This document shows positions 9,161 through 18,680 of a stretch of 33,157 bases of DNA, one piece after another. The position numbers were made by a program, and so were the translations under genes. Origin of the DNA: Pirellulales bacterium (GTDB taxonomy: Bacteria > Planctomycetota > Planctomycetia > Pirellulales > JADZDJ01); assembly GCA_035499655.1 (NCBI GenBank), contig DATJYL010000180.1, forward strand, positions 1 to 33,157, given 5' to 3'. The notes beneath the pieces were generated by a model, which worked only from the letters and a program-made list of their open reading frames with translations, ran no database searches and had not been told where the DNA came from. Position 1 is the stretch's first letter, and every line of letters starts with the position of its first letter.

Positions 9161-10477
9161 ATGCGCATTGCGGTCATCGGCACCGGTTATGTCGGCCTGG
9201 TTACGGGCACCTGCTTTTCCGAAAGCGGCAATGAAGTGACTTGCGTCGACATCGATCGGCAAAAAGTCGAACGGCTTTCCCGGGGGGACGTGCCGATTTA
9301 CGAACCCGGTTTGGCTGAATTGGTGACAGAGAACTTGGAAGCCAAGCGCCTGCACTTCACCACCGAGTTGGCGACCGCGGTGAAGGGGGCGCAACTGGTT
9401 TTTTTGGCCGTGGGCACGCCACCGTCCGACGACGGCTCGGCCGACTTGTCCGCGTTGTGGAAAGTGGTTGATTCGATAGCGCCGCATTTGCGACCGGACT
9501 CGATCGTGGTTACCAAAAGCACGGTTCCCGTCGGCACGGCCGCTAAAATTGCGGCTCGGCTCAAGGAACTCACGGGTCGTGACTGCGATGTGGCCAGTAA
9601 TCCCGAGTTTTTAAAAGAGGGGGCGGCACTGGACGATTTTCAAAAGCCCGATCGGGTAGTGGTTGGCGTGCGCCGGCCCGAAGTGGCCGAGGTGTTGCGG
9701 ACCTTGTACGCTCCATTTTTGCGGACCGAAAAGCCGTTTTTGGTGATGTCGCCCGAAAGTTCGGAAATGACCAAGTACGTGGCCAACGCGCTATTGGCGA
9801 CCAAGATCAGCTTTATCAATGAAATGGCCAACCTGTGCGAGCGGATGCAGGCCGACATTGACGACGTGCGCCGCGGCATAGGGCACGATCAGCGGATTGG
9901 GTTCGCGTTTTTGTTTCCCGGCGTGGGCTATGGCGGCAGTTGCTTTCCGAAAGACGTGCTGGCGCTGTCGTCCATGGCGCGGCAACACGAACTTCGGCCG
10001 CAAATTTTGGATGCCGTGCACGCGGTCAACAACCGGCAGAAAACCGTGCTGGGGGAAAAAATCGAAGAGTATTTTGCTGGTCAACTGAAAGGCAAAACCA
10101 TTGCCATTTGGGGCTTGGCGTTCAAGCCCCGGACCGATGACATTCGCGATGCCCCGGCGCTCGTGCTGATTAACCGCTTGCTGGAACTCGGCGCGCAGGT
10201 GAAAGTATACGATCCGGAAGCGATGCCCAATGTGCGGGCCATTTACGGGGAGCGTTTGGCTTACGCTTCATTGCCGTTGCCGGCCCTGGACGGCGCCGAC
10301 TGCTTGGCCATCGTCACCGAATGGGGTGAATTTCGAAATCCGGATTTTGAAGACATTCGTCGACGATTAAAGCAGCCGGTCATTTTTGACGGCCGCAATC
10401 TTTACAATCCGCGGCAGATGCAATCGCTTGGATTCACCTACCATTGCATTGGCAAGGCGCCGGTTGAGCGAAGTTGA
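9161..10477 (+). CDS. ugd: UDP-glucose 6-dehydrogenase, 438 aa
   Basis: The enzyme oxidises UDP-glucose twice with NAD+ to UDP-glucuronate for exopolysaccharides and envelope sugars. The N-terminus [16 protein letters not shown] carries the GxGxxG NAD loop. [11 protein letters not shown] and the catalytic Cys261 in [16 protein letters not shown] are diagnostic. The C-terminal UDP-binding domain includes [17 protein letters not shown]. The length is normal for the family. It is preceded by a 275-bp gap and followed by about 210 bp of non-coding sequence, so it probably has its own promoter. A related dehydrogenase such as a GDP-mannose enzyme is possible but less likely given the Lys-rich FLKEG and DDIRD motifs. 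Confidence 0.95.
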   Translation: MRIAVIGTGYVGLVTGTCFSESGNEVTCVDIDRQKVERLSRGDVPIYEPGLAELVTENLEAKRLHFTTELATAVKGAQLVFLAVGTPPSDDGSADLSALWKVVDSIAPHLRPDSIVVTKSTVPVGTAAKIAARLKELTGRDCDVASNPEFLKEGAALDDFQKPDRVVVGVRRPEVAEVLRTLYAPFLRTEKPFLVMSPESSEMTKYVANALLATKISFINEMANLCERMQADIDDVRRGIGHDQRIGFAFLFPGVGYGGSCFPKDVLALSSMARQHELRPQILDAVHAVNNRQKTVLGEKIEEYFAGQLKGKTIAIWGLAFKPRTDDIRDAPALVLINRLLELGAQVKVYDPEAMPNVRAIYGERLAYASLPLPALDGADCLAIVTEWGEFRNPDFEDIRRRLKQPVIFDGRNLYNPRQMQSLGFTYHCIGKAPVERS

Positions 10478-10688
10478 CGCTGCGGATTTAAGCGTTAGCC
10501 GCGGGTGCTAGCATTTTTTGCGAATCCAGCGCTGCGGAGTGTTTGAATCGACCTTTTTCGTTCGCTTGCCGTCGAATATCATTCCACAGCTTTTGCCCAT
10601 CTTCGCGCCGACGACTGGGGCCGTTGCGTCGTCGGGAAGACTGCGAACCGGGGCCAATGCGACAGCGGAATTGGATCAGGCAAAAACC

Positions 10689-12026
10689 ATGCGCAATCGT
10701 GTAGTCATTACCGGCGTCGGTTGCGTTACGCCGTTGGGCTCTGATGTGCGCGAGGTATGGAATCGGCTCACGGCGGGCCGCTCCGGCGTGGGCCGGCTAA
10801 CGCTGTTTGATGCCAGCCGGTTTCCGGTGCAAATTGCCGCCGAGGTGAAAGATTGGAGCATCGCCGAAGTTGGTGAAGATCCGCTGCGTTGGCAGCATCA
10901 TCCGCGGCAAACGCTGTTCGCGATGGCCTCTGGAATTAAGGCCGCTCGTAGTGCTGGATTAGATGCCAATGGAAATGGCGGGCCACATGTCAAAATTAAT
11001 CCGCTTCGATTCGGCGTGTACCTGGGGTGTGGGGAAACCTATCAAAATTGGGATCAGTTCTCTCAGATGATGGCAGCCTCGATGGAGGGCGAGGAGTTTC
11101 ATCCGGAAAGATTCACCGAACAAGCGTTACGGTTGTGGCGGCCCGACGACGAGCTAGAATTGGAATTAAACATGCCCGCCGCACATCTGGCGACCATGTT
11201 CGACGCGCAGGGTCCCAACGCCAACTGCATTGCGGCGTGTGCTTCCAGCAGCCAGGCCATCGGCGAAGCAACCGACATGATCCGCAATGGTGAAGTAGAT
11301 ATTATGTTGGCCGGCGGGGCCCATAGCATGATCCATCCGTTTGGCATTAGCGGTTTTCATCGGCTGAGCGCTTTGTCGCAACGCAATGAAGATCCGTCCC
11401 ATGCGGTGCGGCCGTTTGATCGCGATCGCGATGGTTTTGTGGTGGGCGAGGGAGCGGCGCTGGTGGTGCTGGAATCGTTGGAGCATGCACAGCGGCGCGG
11501 CGCGGAGATTTTGGCCGAACTTACCGGTTACGGTTCCGCTCAAGACGCGTTCCGCATTACCGATGTACATCCCGAGGGACGCGGAGCCGCGGCGTGCATG
11601 AGCCTGGCGTTAAAAGACGCCGATTTGCAGCCTCAGCAAATCAGTTACGTCAACGCCCACGGCACCGGCACGGTGCTGAATGACAAAATGGAAACCTTGG
11701 CGATCAAGCGCGTGTTCGGCGATGACGCTTATCGTGTGCCCATTTCCAGCACCAAAAGCATGATGGGCCATTTCACCACGGCCGGCGGCGCCATCGAGCT
11801 GGTGGTGAGCATTATGGCCACGCGCCACGGCGTGCTGCCGCCGACCATCAATTACGAAACCTCTGACCCGGACTGTGATTTGGATTACGTGCCGAATGTG
11901 GCCCGAGAAACGACTTGCCGTCATGTGCTGAGCAACAGCTTTGGCTTTGGGGGGCAGAATGCGGCGCTGATTGTTTCGCAATTTGACGAACATCGCCGCA
12001 ACATGGTGGCCAAACGTGCCGCTTAG
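10689..12026 (+). CDS. Beta-ketoacyl-ACP synthase, FabF/KAS II-like, 445 aa
   Basis: The ATG at 10689 (MRNRVVITGVGCVTPLG) gives the standard N-terminus, so an in-frame upstream extension was discarded. The catalytic Cys184 lies in NCIAACASSSQAIG, and both histidine motifs, NAHGTGT and KSMMGH, are present, so the Cys-His-His triad is complete. The enzyme condenses malonyl-ACP with a growing acyl chain in fatty-acid or polyketide synthesis. It shares the FDASRFPVQI segment with the Cys-less homologue at 2087, suggesting a common ancestor. Its stop codon overlaps the convergent murD stop by 4 bp. Since planctomycetes carry several KAS copies, I do not assign it as the housekeeping fabF. Confidence 0.92.
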   Translation: MRNRVVITGVGCVTPLGSDVREVWNRLTAGRSGVGRLTLFDASRFPVQIAAEVKDWSIAEVGEDPLRWQHHPRQTLFAMASGIKAARSAGLDANGNGGPHVKINPLRFGVYLGCGETYQNWDQFSQMMAASMEGEEFHPERFTEQALRLWRPDDELELELNMPAAHLATMFDAQGPNANCIAACASSSQAIGEATDMIRNGEVDIMLAGGAHSMIHPFGISGFHRLSALSQRNEDPSHAVRPFDRDRDGFVVGEGAALVVLESLEHAQRRGAEILAELTGYGSAQDAFRITDVHPEGRGAAACMSLALKDADLQPQQISYVNAHGTGTVLNDKMETLAIKRVFGDDAYRVPISSTKSMMGHFTTAGGAIELVVSIMATRHGVLPPTINYETSDPDCDLDYVPNVARETTCRHVLSNSFGFGGQNAALIVSQFDEHRRNMVAKRAA

Positions 12027-13363
12027 TGCTTCGCCAAGCTGCGACCGGCGGCGATTGCGGTTTCAAGTCCGAGCGCATCCACCAGGCGTTCAAACTCTTC
12101 TCCGCGGTGGGCAAAATCCCGGAATTGATCGGTGCTGGCACAGCCGGGCGAAAGCAAGATCGCTTCGTCGGGATTCGATTGCCGCCAAGACCAGTTCAGG
12201 GCTTCATGTAAAGTTTCAGCCCGAAAGCACGGGAAGTTATGGTTGGCTTGGTGAATGATTTTTTGCAGTTGCTCCGCCACCGATCCGAACACGGCGACGC
12301 CCTTGGCTTGTCGAGTCACCGCACTAGCGAGCGCGGCAAAGTCGATGCACTTATCAGCGCCTCCGAGCAACAGCCAGGTGGGTTGCTGCATGGCGTTCAA
12401 AGCCGCCAGGGTGGCGGCGGGCGTGGTTGACTTGGAATCGTTGTAGAACCGTCGGCCGCCGATTTCGGCCGCCAAATGCAAACGATGGGGAAGACCTGCA
12501 AATTCGGCCAGCGCGCGAGAAATGCTTCGTTCATTCACGCCCAGTTGTTTTGCCGCCGCCGCCGCACAGGCTGCATTGATATGAGCATGTGAACCAAACA
12601 CGCGCAGCGGCGGCAATAAGTCGGGATGTGGAGGAAATAAAACCTTGCCACGGCATAGTGGCTGCCAGCCGGCTATTTCACGGTCCTGACTGTTTAGCAC
12701 GGCAAATCCGTCGCTTGGTAAATGCGAAAGCAAGCGCTGCTTTGCGGCCACGTAATTGTTCCACGTGCCGTGCCAATCTAAATGGTTGGGCGAACAATTG
12801 GTGATAATTGCGGCCGCGGGCCAGCGGGTCGCAGGGCTTAGCCAGTGGAGTTGAAAGCTGCTCATTTCCAGCACGACCATGTCGGCGGATTTCATGTGTG
12901 GCACATCGGCGAGCAAACTGTTTCCGATATTTCCCCCCAGCCAGCAGTGCCGTCCGGCCGATTTCAAAATGGCTCCCAGCATGGCAGAGGTTGTCGATTT
13001 GCCCACGGTGCCGGTTACTCCGATCACGGTTGCCGGACAGGCATTGAGAAATAGCTCGGTTTCCGACGTAATGGTTGCACCGGCTTGCCGCGCCAATTCA
13101 ACGTGCGGATTTTTCGGCTTCACTGCCGGATTCACGACGACGACGTCAGCCGTGCAAAAATCGACGGCCTGATGTTGACCCAAAGTAAATTTTGCAACGG
13201 GCACATCGCTTAGGGTTGCCAATGATTCGGTCAATGCGGCTTCGTCGGCCAAATCGGTTACGGTAACCGTGGCTCCGGATTGCGCGCAAAAGCGTGTTGC
13301 CGCCACGCCGCCTCCGTGGCAACCCAATCCCATCACCGTTACTTTGCGACCGCGAATATTCAT
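12023..13363 (-). CDS. murD: UDP-N-acetylmuramoylalanine--D-glutamate ligase, 446 aa
   Basis: MurD adds D-glutamate to UDP-MurNAc-L-Ala in the cytoplasmic stage of peptidoglycan synthesis, using ATP. The ATG at 13363 begins MNIRGRKVTVMGLGCHGGG, a Rossmann-like UMAG-binding domain. The ATP P-loop is GTVGKST at residues 118-124; the central domain has TNCSPNHLDWHG, and the C-terminal domain YNDSKSTTPAATLAAL and LSPGCASTDQFRDFAHRGEEF, all typical of MurD. A TTG at 13378 could extend it by five residues. The gene is not in a mur operon here; it diverges from uvrA and converges with the KAS gene. It is relevant because planctomycete peptidoglycan was long disputed. Confidence 0.95.
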   Translation of the reverse strand: MNIRGRKVTVMGLGCHGGGVAATRFCAQSGATVTVTDLADEAALTESLATLSDVPVAKFTLGQHQAVDFCTADVVVVNPAVKPKNPHVELARQAGATITSETELFLNACPATVIGVTGTVGKSTTSAMLGAILKSAGRHCWLGGNIGNSLLADVPHMKSADMVVLEMSSFQLHWLSPATRWPAAAIITNCSPNHLDWHGTWNNYVAAKQRLLSHLPSDGFAVLNSQDREIAGWQPLCRGKVLFPPHPDLLPPLRVFGSHAHINAACAAAAAKQLGVNERSISRALAEFAGLPHRLHLAAEIGGRRFYNDSKSTTPAATLAALNAMQQPTWLLLGGADKCIDFAALASAVTRQAKGVAVFGSVAEQLQKIIHQANHNFPCFRAETLHEALNWSWRQSNPDEAILLSPGCASTDQFRDFAHRGEEFERLVDALGLETAIAAGRSLAKH

Positions 13364-13440
13364 TGCTGGTCCTGCCAATGCGTGTGGGTTATGATAACAG
13401 TTTTGCCGATTGTGTCTGGAGCAATCTGGGGACCACGGCG

Positions 13441-16275
13441 GTGAACAAAGGCTTTATTTCGCTTCGCGGCATTGAGGTGCATAATCTTAAAGGGGTTGAT
13501 CTGGACATCCCGCACCGCAAACTCGTGGTATTTTGCGGTCTGAGCGGCAGCGGTAAAACCAGCTTGGCGCTAGATACTCTGTACGCCGAAGGACAGCGGC
13601 GGTACATCGAAACTTTTTCGGCCTATACCCGACAGTTTTTGCAGCGATTGGAACGACCGGTGGCGGAGCAAATTACCGGCATTCCCCCGGCAGTGGCCGT
13701 GACCCATAAATCGTCCAACCGATCCAACCGCAGCACGGTGGGCACGGCCACCGAAACCAACGACTACTTGCGGTTGTTATTCGCTAAAATCGGCTGCGTC
13801 GTTTGCCAAACCTGCGGGCACGAAGTTCGCCGCGAATCGCCGCAATCGGCTGCGGAAAGTTTGGCTAAATTGCCGGCCGGCGCACGATTGTTGCTGGCTT
13901 TCGAACAGGCATCGATAAACACATCAGCGTTGAAGGCGCTCGGTTTTTTGCGTGTTGTTGTCGGCGATCGGCAAATGAATCTTGCAGATTCCACGACGAA
14001 CATTGAAGCACCGCCGCCGAGCGAACCGATGTACATCGTCGTCGACCGGCTCACGACCGATACCCCAGCGCAACGAATCCGCGAATCGTTGGAAGCGGCG
14101 TTTGGACATGGAAACGGCCGGGCCACCGTGTTTGTCGATTTGCCGGAGCCCCCGCAGATTGGCGAACAGCGATATGGCCGCCCCTATTCATTAGATGGCC
14201 GCACTTGGCAGCGGTTAAACTTCAGCGATCAAATGACGTGCGACGAATGTGGTCGTGTTTATCCATTGCCCGAGCCGCGGCTATACAGCTTTAACAGTCC
14301 GTTGGGCGCGTGTCCGGAATGCGAAGGCTTTGGCAACGTGATCGACATTGATTTGGATTTGATTGTGCCCGATCCGCGGAAATCGCTGCGCGAGGGGGCC
14401 ATTGCGCCGTGGAACACGCCCGCTTATGCACACGAACTGGAAGAGTTAATTGCCTTGGCCGACGATTATCAAATTCCGCTCGATGTGCCTTTCAAGAAGC
14501 TCACCGAGGAACATCTAAACCTGATTCGCGAAGGCGTGCCGGAACGCAATTTTGGCGGGCTGCGCGGATTTTTTCAGTGGCTGGAAAAGCGAAAATATAA
14601 AATGCACCTACGGGTATTTCTGAACCGCTGGCGCAGCTACCGGGTATGCCCAAGTTGCAATGGAACTCGTTTACGGCCAGAAGGGCTGGCCACGCAGATT
14701 GCCGGGCGGAATATCTCTGAAATTTGCGCCCTTAAAATTCGCGATTGCCTGGCACTGTTTCGCGAATTGGCGCTTCCCCAGCTTCAGGCCACAATTGGTC
14801 GCAGTATGTTGGAGCAGGTGCAAGCCCGGCTGGGCTACTTGGATTCCGTGGGATTGGGATATCTCACGCTGGACCGTTCTTTGCGCACGCTGAGTGGCGG
14901 CGAAGCACAACGAGTTTCGTTAACGACTGCGTTGGGCTCCAGCCTGGTAAACATGCTGTACGTGCTCGACGAACCTTCGATCGGCTTGCACCCGGCGGAT
15001 GTCGATCGCCTGGTGAAAGCCGTGCTTTCGCTGCGCGACCGTGGCAACAGCGTGTGCGTTGTGGAGCACGAAGAATCGCTGATTCGCGCCGCCGATGAGG
15101 TCATCGAAATTGGTCCCGGGGCCGGCGAACGGGGCGGCCTGGTGGTTTTTCAAGGTGCGCCTCAGGAAATGGAACAATGCTCCAGAAGCCTGACGGGCGA
15201 TTATTTGGCCGGCCGGCGTGGTCGCAGCGTGCCCGCGAAGCGCCGCCGCACGGATCACGGCTGGATTCGCCTGACCGGCGCGCGCGGCAACAATTTAAAA
15301 GACATTACCGTGGAATTTCCCTTGGGCGTGTTGTGCCTGGTGACCGGCATCAGTGGATCAGGCAAAAGCACGTTGGTGGAAGACACGCTATACCCGGCCC
15401 TGCGGCGGCGGATGCGGTTAGAATCGCCACGGCCCGCACAGCACGACGACGTGTACGGGGATGGACAGGTGAATGAAGTCATTCTGGTCGATCAAAGCCC
15501 CATTGGCCGTTCGCCGCGCTCCAATCCGGTCACGTATATCAAGGCGTTCGACGAAATCCGCAATGTGTTTGCCGACACGGTGGAGGCCCGCATGCGCAAT
15601 TACACGGCCAGCCAGTTTAGCTTTAACATTGATGGCGGACGCTGTCCGGCGTGCCACGGCGATGGTTACATCGAAATCGACATGCAATTTCTGGCTGACG
15701 TATTCATGAAGTGCAGCCAGTGCAATGGCACGCGTTATCGGCCGGAGATATTAAAGATCAAATATCGTGGCCGGCACATTGCCGAGGTGTTGGAGCTGAC
15801 GGTTCGCGAGGCATTTACTTTTTTCAGGGGCTGCCCCAAAGTGCAAGCCAAGCTGAAGCTGCTGATCGACGTGGGCTTGGACTATTTACGGCTCGGCCAG
15901 CCGGCCAACACGCTTTCCGGAGGCGAGGCCCAGCGTTTAAAATTGGCGGGGTACATGTCGGCCGCCAAGCGAAATCGAACACTGTTCATTTTAGATGAGC
16001 CAACGACCGGTTTGCATTTTGCCGACGTCGTGCAATTGCTGGATTGCTTTGATGCTTTGCTGGCCGTGGGACACTCGTTAATAGTGGTCGAGCACAATTT
16101 GCAAATGATGAAAGCCGCCGATTGGATTATCGATTTGGGTCCTGGAGCAGCCGACGAAGGAGGGCAAATCGTGGTGCAAGGGACGCCGGAATTGGTTTCC
16201 CGGTCGAAAAGTTCCGTCACCGGTCGGTTTCTGGCCGCTGCGCTCGCCCAGCAGGCGGAGGAAGCTACGGCATAA
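13441..16275 (+). CDS. uvrA: Excinuclease ABC subunit A (UvrA family), 944 aa
   Basis: UvrA is the damage-sensing ATPase of nucleotide excision repair. Both ABC halves are present: Walker A GLSGSGKTS at residues 33-41 and GISGSGKST at 636-644; signature motifs TLSGGEAQRVSL and TLSGGEAQRLKL; Walker B LDEPSIGLHP and LDEPTTGLHF. CxxC zinc ligands occur as CQTC, CDEC with CPEC, CPSC, and CPAC with CSQC. The start GTG 13441 places the first strand a few residues in, as in other UvrA proteins; an ATG at 13378 would add 21 residues and overlap the murD leader. Length is normal. Planctomycetes can carry more than one UvrA, so whether this is the main copy is open. Confidence 0.94.
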   Translation: MNKGFISLRGIEVHNLKGVDLDIPHRKLVVFCGLSGSGKTSLALDTLYAEGQRRYIETFSAYTRQFLQRLERPVAEQITGIPPAVAVTHKSSNRSNRSTVGTATETNDYLRLLFAKIGCVVCQTCGHEVRRESPQSAAESLAKLPAGARLLLAFEQASINTSALKALGFLRVVVGDRQMNLADSTTNIEAPPPSEPMYIVVDRLTTDTPAQRIRESLEAAFGHGNGRATVFVDLPEPPQIGEQRYGRPYSLDGRTWQRLNFSDQMTCDECGRVYPLPEPRLYSFNSPLGACPECEGFGNVIDIDLDLIVPDPRKSLREGAIAPWNTPAYAHELEELIALADDYQIPLDVPFKKLTEEHLNLIREGVPERNFGGLRGFFQWLEKRKYKMHLRVFLNRWRSYRVCPSCNGTRLRPEGLATQIAGRNISEICALKIRDCLALFRELALPQLQATIGRSMLEQVQARLGYLDSVGLGYLTLDRSLRTLSGGEAQRVSLTTALGSSLVNMLYVLDEPSIGLHPADVDRLVKAVLSLRDRGNSVCVVEHEESLIRAADEVIEIGPGAGERGGLVVFQGAPQEMEQCSRSLTGDYLAGRRGRSVPAKRRRTDHGWIRLTGARGNNLKDITVEFPLGVLCLVTGISGSGKSTLVEDTLYPALRRRMRLESPRPAQHDDVYGDGQVNEVILVDQSPIGRSPRSNPVTYIKAFDEIRNVFADTVEARMRNYTASQFSFNIDGGRCPACHGDGYIEIDMQFLADVFMKCSQCNGTRYRPEILKIKYRGRHIAEVLELTVREAFTFFRGCPKVQAKLKLLIDVGLDYLRLGQPANTLSGGEAQRLKLAGYMSAAKRNRTLFILDEPTTGLHFADVVQLLDCFDALLAVGHSLIVVEHNLQMMKAADWIIDLGPGAADEGGQIVVQGTPELVSRSKSSVTGRFLAAALAQQAEEATA

Positions 16276-16311
16276 ATTCTTATCCAAGTCATCAGCGATT
16301 TACTGCGACAA

Positions 16312-17271
16312 GTGACGCACGATTCCATTATTCGACGTGTTGAGCTTTTTTCCGGTTTCGTCAGCCCCGCCGAAGCGCGGGTCTATGCCCGGTTCACGCT
16401 GGCCGCAGGGCATCAACATGAACTAAAACAACTCAAATTGAGCGGCCATTTGATTGGACCGGAGTGCGAATTTGCGCAAACGCTTCCGGCCCGTGTGCCA
16501 TTCATCGATCGGGGTTCCGGCGAAACCGTGTTGGCCGAGGCTGTTGTGCCTGATCCTTGTTTCTGGACGCCGGAATTACCATTTCTGTATCGTGCTAAAC
16601 TGCAGCTCCACAGCAGAGAATCGGTCATTGAGCAGTATGACAGCGTTTTGGGAATTCGCAGGCTGGGAGTGCGTGGCCGCGAACTGTACTTCGAAGGAAA
16701 ACGATTCGTGCTTCGCGGCGTCCGTTTCGACAAAGCTGATGTGCTTCCACCTTCCCTTGGTTTCGGTTTACACTTCGAAGACACCGCAAACTATCTGAGG
16801 GATACTTGGACGGCTATTGTCACAAGTTCACCAACGGAGCAACTCTGTCAATTTGCCAGTCGCCGGGGAATATTGCTGGTGGCTGATGTGGCTGGTTCAG
16901 AGGCCGAACATTGTGAGGATGTCATCGTGGAAGAATTGCGGCGGTTGGCACAATGGCCCGCAGTGGGAATTGTGGTGTTGGCGCCTGGCGTCAAGTTACC
17001 TGACAGTATTAGGAGTTGCGTACCGAATTTGTTACTATCGCAGTGGGTATGGGACAAACAGCCGCTTGAGTTTGCGCCGTGGGCACAGCTGATTTTTGCC
17101 GAAGTGAACCATCCGACGGAATTCGCAGGCAGAACCGCCGGTTGTTCGATTCCGGTCGTGGCAGTACGTCGCCTGTCGGAGCGGGTTGAAATTGAGCAAG
17201 GCCGCCTAGAATGCGATGCGTTGCAGCGTGATTTGGCCTCCTACGGCGACTTTGCCGGTTATGTTGTGTAA
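16312..17271 (+). CDS. Glycoside-hydrolase-family-2-like protein without an evident catalytic site, 319 aa
   Basis: Residues 80-137 read like the junction of the immunoglobulin-like and barrel domains of GH2 enzymes: DPCFWTPELPFLYRAKL, then YDSVLGIRRLGVRGRELYF and GKRFVLRGVR. After that, residues resembling the first barrel strands follow (DTWTAIVTSSPTEQLCQFASRRGILLVADV), but the Asn-Glu pair of the acid/base region and a nucleophile Glu are not seen and the protein ends at 319 residues, well short of a full GH2. It starts at a GTG 36 bp after uvrA and ends 23 bp before the ThiF-like gene, so it may share their transcript. It is either a degenerate or a repurposed GH2 fold. Function unknown. 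Confidence 0.65.
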   Translation: MTHDSIIRRVELFSGFVSPAEARVYARFTLAAGHQHELKQLKLSGHLIGPECEFAQTLPARVPFIDRGSGETVLAEAVVPDPCFWTPELPFLYRAKLQLHSRESVIEQYDSVLGIRRLGVRGRELYFEGKRFVLRGVRFDKADVLPPSLGFGLHFEDTANYLRDTWTAIVTSSPTEQLCQFASRRGILLVADVAGSEAEHCEDVIVEELRRLAQWPAVGIVVLAPGVKLPDSIRSCVPNLLLSQWVWDKQPLEFAPWAQLIFAEVNHPTEFAGRTAGCSIPVVAVRRLSERVEIEQGRLECDALQRDLASYGDFAGYVV

Positions 17272-17294
17272 TTCATCGTGTGTTGTATTCAGAA

Positions 17295-18365
17295 ATGAGC
17301 GATGCAACAAAACATTCATTGGATCGTTATGCCCGGCAAATGCGCTATGCGCCCCTTGGAGAGGAGGGCCAGCGGCGGCTGTTGGCCAGCCGCGTGCTGA
17401 TTTGCGGTTGCGGCGCTTTAGGGAGTGTGATTGCCAACACGTTGGCCCGGGCCGGGGTGGGCCAGCTGCGAATTGTGGACCGCGATTTTTTAGAATTGAA
17501 TAATCTGCAGCGGCAGGTGCTATTCGACGAGGCGGACGTGGCGGCGGCGCTGCCTAAAGCCGTGGCGGCTGGGGAAAAACTGCGGCGCATCAACAGCCAG
17601 ATTGAAGTGGAACCGATCGTGGCCGATATTTCTGCGGATAACATTTTGGCGCTGTGCCAAGGTTGCGACATCATTCTCGATGGGACCGATAATTTCGAAA
17701 CTCGTTTCCTGATCAACGAAGCGGCGGTGAAATTGTGCATTCCCTGGATTTACGGAGGTTGCATTGGCGCTGAAGGACAATCACTGAGCGTTTTACCGGG
17801 CCAGCCTCCGTGTTTTCGCTGTGTGATGAGCGAGCCGCCGCCGGCGGGCACGTCTCCTACGTGCGACACGGCCGGCATTTTGTCGCCGGTGGTCAATGTC
17901 GTGGCGTCGATCCAAGCTTGCGAAGCCATCAAAATTTTGTCGGGTTGCACCGAGGCAGTGAATCGAACGTTGACGATGGTCGATTTGTGGGAAAACCAAG
18001 TGCGACAGCTTAATCTGGATCGGCTGCGCGCCGCCGGCGGTTGCCCTACGTGCCGCAGCGATTCGGACACGAAAGAGAAGTTTCCTTGGTTAACGGGCCA
18101 GCGCGGCGGTCGCACGGCCGTGTTGTGCGGGCGCAATTCCGTCCAATTGAGCTCTTCGGCGAACTCCGCATTTTCGCCGGCGACAATGGATTTGCTCGAA
18201 CAAAAACTTCGTGCGGTCGGTCAAGTCACTCGCAACCAATATCTATTGCGATGTGCGGTCGGGCAGTACGTCATCACGCTGTTTCCCGATGGCCGCGCTA
18301 TCATTGGCGGCACCGCCGACGTGGCCGAGGCTCGCAGTGTGTACGCCAAGTACGTCGGCAACTGA
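17295..18365 (+). CDS. ThiF/MoeB/HesA-family E1-like adenylyltransferase, 356 aa
   Basis: The family activates the C-terminal Gly-Gly of a ubiquitin-like sulfur carrier (ThiS, MoaD) by adenylation. Visible are RYARQM, the nucleotide loop GCGALG (residues 38-43), DRDFLELNNLQRQ (62-74), the DGTDNFETRFLINE stretch, and a likely zinc site formed by Cys173/Cys176 and Cys250/Cys253. Cys190 in SPTCDTAGI matches the catalytic Cys region. ATG 17295 is preferred over GTG/TTG codons just upstream. The C-terminal 100 residues are not a rhodanese domain; they end in a compact segment (YVITLFPDGRAIIGGTAD) typical of stand-alone MoeB/ThiF forms. Which carrier it serves is not decidable here. Confidence 0.9.
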   Translation: MSDATKHSLDRYARQMRYAPLGEEGQRRLLASRVLICGCGALGSVIANTLARAGVGQLRIVDRDFLELNNLQRQVLFDEADVAAALPKAVAAGEKLRRINSQIEVEPIVADISADNILALCQGCDIILDGTDNFETRFLINEAAVKLCIPWIYGGCIGAEGQSLSVLPGQPPCFRCVMSEPPPAGTSPTCDTAGILSPVVNVVASIQACEAIKILSGCTEAVNRTLTMVDLWENQVRQLNLDRLRAAGGCPTCRSDSDTKEKFPWLTGQRGGRTAVLCGRNSVQLSSSANSAFSPATMDLLEQKLRAVGQVTRNQYLLRCAVGQYVITLFPDGRAIIGGTADVAEARSVYAKYVGN

Positions 18366-18423
18366 ACCGCTGAGAACCTTATTTTGTCTGTACTACGCCG
18401 GACCAGCGAGCTGACTTTTCCAA

Positions 18424-18452
18424 TTGCTGCTGCCCGGCACGGCCGATATAAT
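18424..18452 (+). promoter_or_regulatory. Native tRNA-His promoter, now in front of a truncated tRNA
   Basis: TTGCTG at 18424-18429, a 17-bp spacer and a perfect TATAAT at 18447-18452 lie 17 bp before the tRNA 5' end copy. Because everything left of 18469 is chromosomal, this is most likely the original promoter of the tRNA-His gene, separated from the full tRNA by the inserted element. Confidence 0.7.
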
Positions 18453-18468
18453 TCGAGGTTCAGTCAAC

Positions 18469-18508
18469 GGTGGCTATAGCTCAGTTGGTTAGAGCACCAG
18501 ATTGTGGA
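18469..18508 (+). pseudogene. Truncated tRNA-His 5' half; left attachment site (attL)
   Basis: These 40 bp are identical to 32890-32929: the G at -1, acceptor strand, D-arm, 5' anticodon stem and the anticodon loop with GTG. Identity ends right after the loop, and the following bases do not continue a tRNA. It marks the left end of the inserted element, and the crossover must lie within the 40 bp. Confidence 0.92.
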
Positions 18509-18534
18509 GCGGCCAAAGCGTCTAGCGACACGTC

Positions 18535-18637
18535 GCAAATGCTAGAGAGTTATGCAATTAACTCACACTAATTTCCGCACAACTTGCCGTCAATGCCCGG
18601 TTTTGCACGCTTTCCGCTGCATTTTTACTGCACGATT
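18535..18637. promoter_or_regulatory. Left-end candidate integrase arm sites
   Basis: GCAAATG (18535-18541), CTGCATTT (18617-18624) and CTGCACGATT (18628-18637) recur at the right end as 32791-32797, 32828-32835 and 32816-32825. A small hairpin GAGTTATGCAATTAACTC lies at 18547-18564. These are likely recombinase or accessory-factor sites. The rest of 18509-18792 holds no gene, only these motifs and the hairpins at 18681-18767. Confidence 0.45.
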
Positions 18638-18680
18638 TAGAGCACCCAAGTTTGTTCTTATTGCTCTACGGTGCTGGAAT

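Noticed and set aside
10518-10688. Upstream extension of the second ketoacyl synthase
   Set aside because: The KAS fold begins at ATG 10689; the preceding residues are low in plausibility and lack a ribosome site.
13294-13440. Upstream start for UvrA
   Set aside because: It would run through the start of the divergent murD gene; GTG 13441 matches the usual UvrA N-terminus.
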